Notes under the pieces: model-generated
The model's database searches: none
What the model was told of the DNA's origin: nothing
Seen by the model: only the letters and a program-made list of their open reading frames with translations
Shown: positions 61,843-64,000 of the stretch, piece by piece
Layout: each line of letters begins with the position of its first letter
How positions within the stretch are numbered: the first letter of the stretch is position 1
Position numbers and translations under genes: made by a program
NCBI GenBank assembly: GCA_021737185.1
Contig: JAIPEL010000005.1
Span: 16,566 to 80,565, forward strand
Reading direction: 5' to 3'
Origin: Desulfobacterales bacterium
GTDB taxonomy: Bacteria; Desulfobacterota; Desulfobacteria; Desulfobacterales; CAFBRK01
Length of the DNA stretch: 64,000 nt

Positions 61843-63546
61843 ATGAGGGACAGAAAACGTCTCGGAGAAATGCTGGTCGAAGCGGGCCTGCTCAGCGAAG
61901 AGCAGATTCAGTACGCCGTGATCGAACAAAAGCGGCTGAACCTCAAGCTCGGCCAGTACCTGGTTCGCGAGGGACTGGTGAGCGGCTCCCAGATCGTCGA
62001 CCTGATCTCCATGCAGCTCCGCATCAAGAAATACCGGCCGGACCGCTATCCTCTCGAACCGGACCTGATCAAGCTGATCCCCCTGGACGTCGCCCAAAAA
62101 TACCAGGCGGTTCCGCTCAAGAACGACCAGTCTCTGCTGACCGTCGCCATGACCGACCCGACGGACATCAATGCCCTTGACGCCCTGGAGGTGATCACCA
62201 ACACCGAAATCGAAGCGGTGCTCTGCACGGATCAGGAATTGAACAACCTTATCGGCAGCATGTACGGCTCCTACTCGGGTCTCGGCGGAATCCTGGAAGA
62301 CATGCAGGTCGAGCGAACCGAAGAAGGGGAACAGGCCGGCAGTCTCACCGAAGAGGTCGAGGTCTCCTCCCTTCACGACATGGCCGAAGAGGCTCCGGTG
62401 GTCAGGCTCGTAAACTCGATCATTGCCCAGGCGGTTCGGGAAGAAGCCAGCGACGTCCATATCAGCCCGGAAAAAGACTACGTGCAGGTCAGATTCCGCG
62501 TCGACGGAAAGCTTCACGAGGTGCCGGCGCCGCCCAAGAAAATGTTTCTGCCGATCATCTCCCGGCTGAAAATTCTGGGCAACATGGACATCGCCCTTTC
62601 GCGGATTCCCCAAGATGGTCGGTTTTCGGTTCGCATGGACAAAAAGGAGATCAACATCCGGGCATCGACTCTCCCCACCATTTACGGCGAAAACATGGTG
62701 CTGCGACTGCTCGATACCAGCAGCGGCATCTATTCCCTGGAGCAGCTCGGCATGGCCGTAGATGACCGGGAAAAGCTCGAACCGATGATCACCAAGCCCT
62801 ATGGAATGATCCTGAGCACGGGTCCCACCGGCAGCGGCAAAAGCACGACGCTGTATTCGATACTCAAACGCATCAACCAGCCGGACATCAACATCATCAC
62901 CCTGGAAGACCCGGTGGAATACCGGATGGAAAAAATCCGCCAGATCCAGTTGAACCGGAAAGCCGGGATGAATTTCGCCGGGGGATTGCGTGCCATCATG
63001 CGCCAGGACCCGGACGTCATCATGGTCGGCGAAATCCGCGACCCTGAAACCGCCACCATTGCCGTGCAGGCGGCCCTGACCGGCCACCGGGTGTTGAGCA
63101 CCGTTCACACCAACGATGCCGCCGGTGCCATTACCCGGTTTATCGATATGGGCATCGAGCCGTTTCTGGTTGCTTCGGTGATGCTGGTGTCCATTGCCCA
63201 GCGGCTCGTTCGCCGGGTGTGCCCCTACTGCAAAAAACCCTATTCGCCGCCGAAAGCCGCATTGGACTACTGGGGCCTCGATCAGATCGAAGGAGCCGAG
63301 TTCGTTCAGGGCAGCGGCTGCTTCAACTGCATGGACAAGGGATATAAAGGAAGAACCGGCGTCTACGAAGTGCTGATCATCGACGACATGGTCCAGGACA
63401 TGATTCTCAAACGGCGCAGCGCCCAGGAGATCACCCGCGCCGCCCGGCAGGCCGGCATTCTTCGGACGCTAAAGGAAGATGCCGCCCGGAAAGTGGCCGA
63501 AGGCGTAACAACACTGGAGGAAGCCACCTCGGCGGTGATGGCGTAA
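61843..63546 (+). CDS. mshE: Type IV pilus / type II secretion motor ATPase, MshE-like
   Basis: A 567-residue GspE/PilB-family hexameric ATPase. The N-terminal domain contains two 24-residue MshEN motifs in tandem (RLGEMLVEAGLLSEEQ from residue 6, KLGQYLVREGLVSGSQ from 35), the signature of c-di-GMP-binding motors. The ATPase core has the P-loop GPTGSGKSTT, the Asp box (TLEDPVEY), Walker B (IMVGEIRDPETA), a His box (TVHTNDAAGAI), and a zinc tetracysteine (CPYC ... CFNC). It powers pilin extrusion. It is the last gene visible of the operon; a platform protein (MshG) is expected just outside the window. Confidence 0.92.
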   Translation: MRDRKRLGEMLVEAGLLSEEQIQYAVIEQKRLNLKLGQYLVREGLVSGSQIVDLISMQLRIKKYRPDRYPLEPDLIKLIPLDVAQKYQAVPLKNDQSLLTVAMTDPTDINALDALEVITNTEIEAVLCTDQELNNLIGSMYGSYSGLGGILEDMQVERTEEGEQAGSLTEEVEVSSLHDMAEEAPVVRLVNSIIAQAVREEASDVHISPEKDYVQVRFRVDGKLHEVPAPPKKMFLPIISRLKILGNMDIALSRIPQDGRFSVRMDKKEINIRASTLPTIYGENMVLRLLDTSSGIYSLEQLGMAVDDREKLEPMITKPYGMILSTGPTGSGKSTTLYSILKRINQPDINIITLEDPVEYRMEKIRQIQLNRKAGMNFAGGLRAIMRQDPDVIMVGEIRDPETATIAVQAALTGHRVLSTVHTNDAAGAITRFIDMGIEPFLVASVMLVSIAQRLVRRVCPYCKKPYSPPKAALDYWGLDQIEGAEFVQGSGCFNCMDKGYKGRTGVYEVLIIDDMVQDMILKRRSAQEITRAARQAGILRTLKEDAARKVAEGVTTLEEATSAVMA

Positions 63547-63561
63547 GCGGCGCGCCGCTTA
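63544..63561. repeat. Perfect 18-bp palindrome on the mshE stop codon
   Basis: TAAGCGGCGCGCCGCTTA begins with the stop TAA. Several GCCGCTTA-type fragments follow (63565-63590). No T-run, so not a standard terminator. Confidence 0.85.
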
Positions 63562-63610
63562 GGAGCCGCTTACGAGCCGCTAAGCTACTAAGCTGTTGAG
63601 CCATGATAAG

Positions 63611-64000
63611 GTCCCGAGGTCGGATATCCGATGTCCGGGGTCCGAAAAAATCAGATAAGGAAAATTTTGTTATTTTCTGATTTCTGGCCTCTGATATCTG
63701 ACATCTTATGTGAAACTAGGCCAAAATGGCATAGTTTCACCCTTGATCAAACTGGTCGGCGAGGCCGGCCAGAGGCGGCGCTCGTATGAAACTTCGGTCG
63801 AAGTCGGCGGCAAAAACCGACCTGTCCCCGCCTTGGGTTTTGGAGGTTGGAGGGCCACGCTCCGTCGTGGCCGGCATTTGGTCGTTACCGGCAGCACGGA
63901 ACGGCACGGAGGCCGTTCCCTACGTGGGCAGAGGCTTCGACAAAAGTTTCACCATTGATCAAATTCCGTCGGCGGCGGGACGGCGGGGCTCGTTTGAACC
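63611..64000. repeat. GATGTC tandem fragments and large family A copy at the window edge
   Basis: 63611-63704 holds GATATCCGATGTCCG and CTGATATCTGACATC fragments in opposite orientation around GATAAGGAAAATTTTG, also seen inverted near 54470. 63705-64000 is a family A copy (reverse orientation): CTTATGTGAAACTAGG, GTTTCACCCTTGATCAAACTG, CGTATGAAACTTCGG, the double palindrome (GGAGGGCCACGCTC at about 63849) and GTTTCACCATTGATCAAAT. Its second hairpin is replaced by a different one (GGAACGGC / GCCGTTCC). No gene is seen in 63547-64000. Confidence 0.85.

Noticed and set aside
61690..63108. A 472-codon minus-strand open frame
   Set aside because: Antisense to the motor ATPase, which has all catalytic motifs.

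Overview
The window looks like the chromosome of a Gram-negative anaerobic delta-proteobacterium (Desulfobacterota, Desulfobacterales-like). This is inferred from lptD, a holB/PSP1/metG gene block, an MSHA-type pilus operon of the kind common in that group, and a very high load of dispersed palindromic repeats between genes. No rRNA, tRNA, CRISPR array or phage is visible.

Layout. (1) 1-17009: housekeeping genes. They include the start of a penicillin-binding protein, metG, a PSP1/RicT-like protein, holB, an HU/IHF protein, a NusG paralogue, lptD, surE, pyrG, a LolA-like exported protein, eno, a small winged-helix protein, a YjbQ/UPF0047 protein and a U32 peptidase-family protein. (2) 17371-25013: a lasso-peptide (RiPP) cluster. 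It has a good promoter, RRE/PqqD protein, B2 protease, cyclase, a 52-residue precursor, an HPr-kinase-like kinase, an unrecognised 373-residue protein and a geranylgeranyl-reductase-like flavoprotein, and ends at an intrinsic terminator. A Nif11-type leader peptide gene lies on the opposite strand, followed by a nucleotidyltransferase-like gene. (3) 25037-49775: a long minus-strand exopolysaccharide locus. Read in the direction of transcription it encodes a flippase, several glycosyltransferases, a methyltransferase, a heptosyltransferase-like GT9, sugar-modifying enzymes (WbqC, PIG-L deacetylase, DegT aminotransferase), a WecA-type initiating transferase, a degenerate HD-GYP/SPOR protein, an ExeA-like ATPase, a Wza-type exporter fused to a seven-repeat VCBS propeller, a Wzc-type tyrosine kinase and an O-antigen-ligase-like protein. 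(4) 50260-51119: a HepT/MntA toxin-antitoxin pair. (5) 51697-63546: an MSHA-like pilus/secretion operon (PilM-PilN fusion, PilO-like, PilP/GspC-like, secretin, ExeA-like ATPase with LysM and SPOR-like parts, MshE-like motor ATPase), with a 970-residue Ig-repeat lipoprotein gene inserted in it.

Non-coding structure is unusually rich. Three dispersed repeat families recur: A, a nested double palindrome of up to about 290 bp; B, a MITE-like unit with TTGATG..TCGTAAAAAGTC ends; C, a heptameric GGTTCNG array that often abuts B. Several genes also end in near-perfect palindromes that contain or touch their stop codon, the strongest being a 55-nt palindrome at 31408-31462.

The most interesting biology is the lasso operon with its unrecognised tailoring-type genes and the neighbouring Nif11 peptide, the propeller-Wza fusion, and the Ig-repeat lipoprotein carried inside a pilus operon whose motor has the two c-di-GMP-binding motifs of MshE. 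All functions are read from sequence patterns; no database search was possible.
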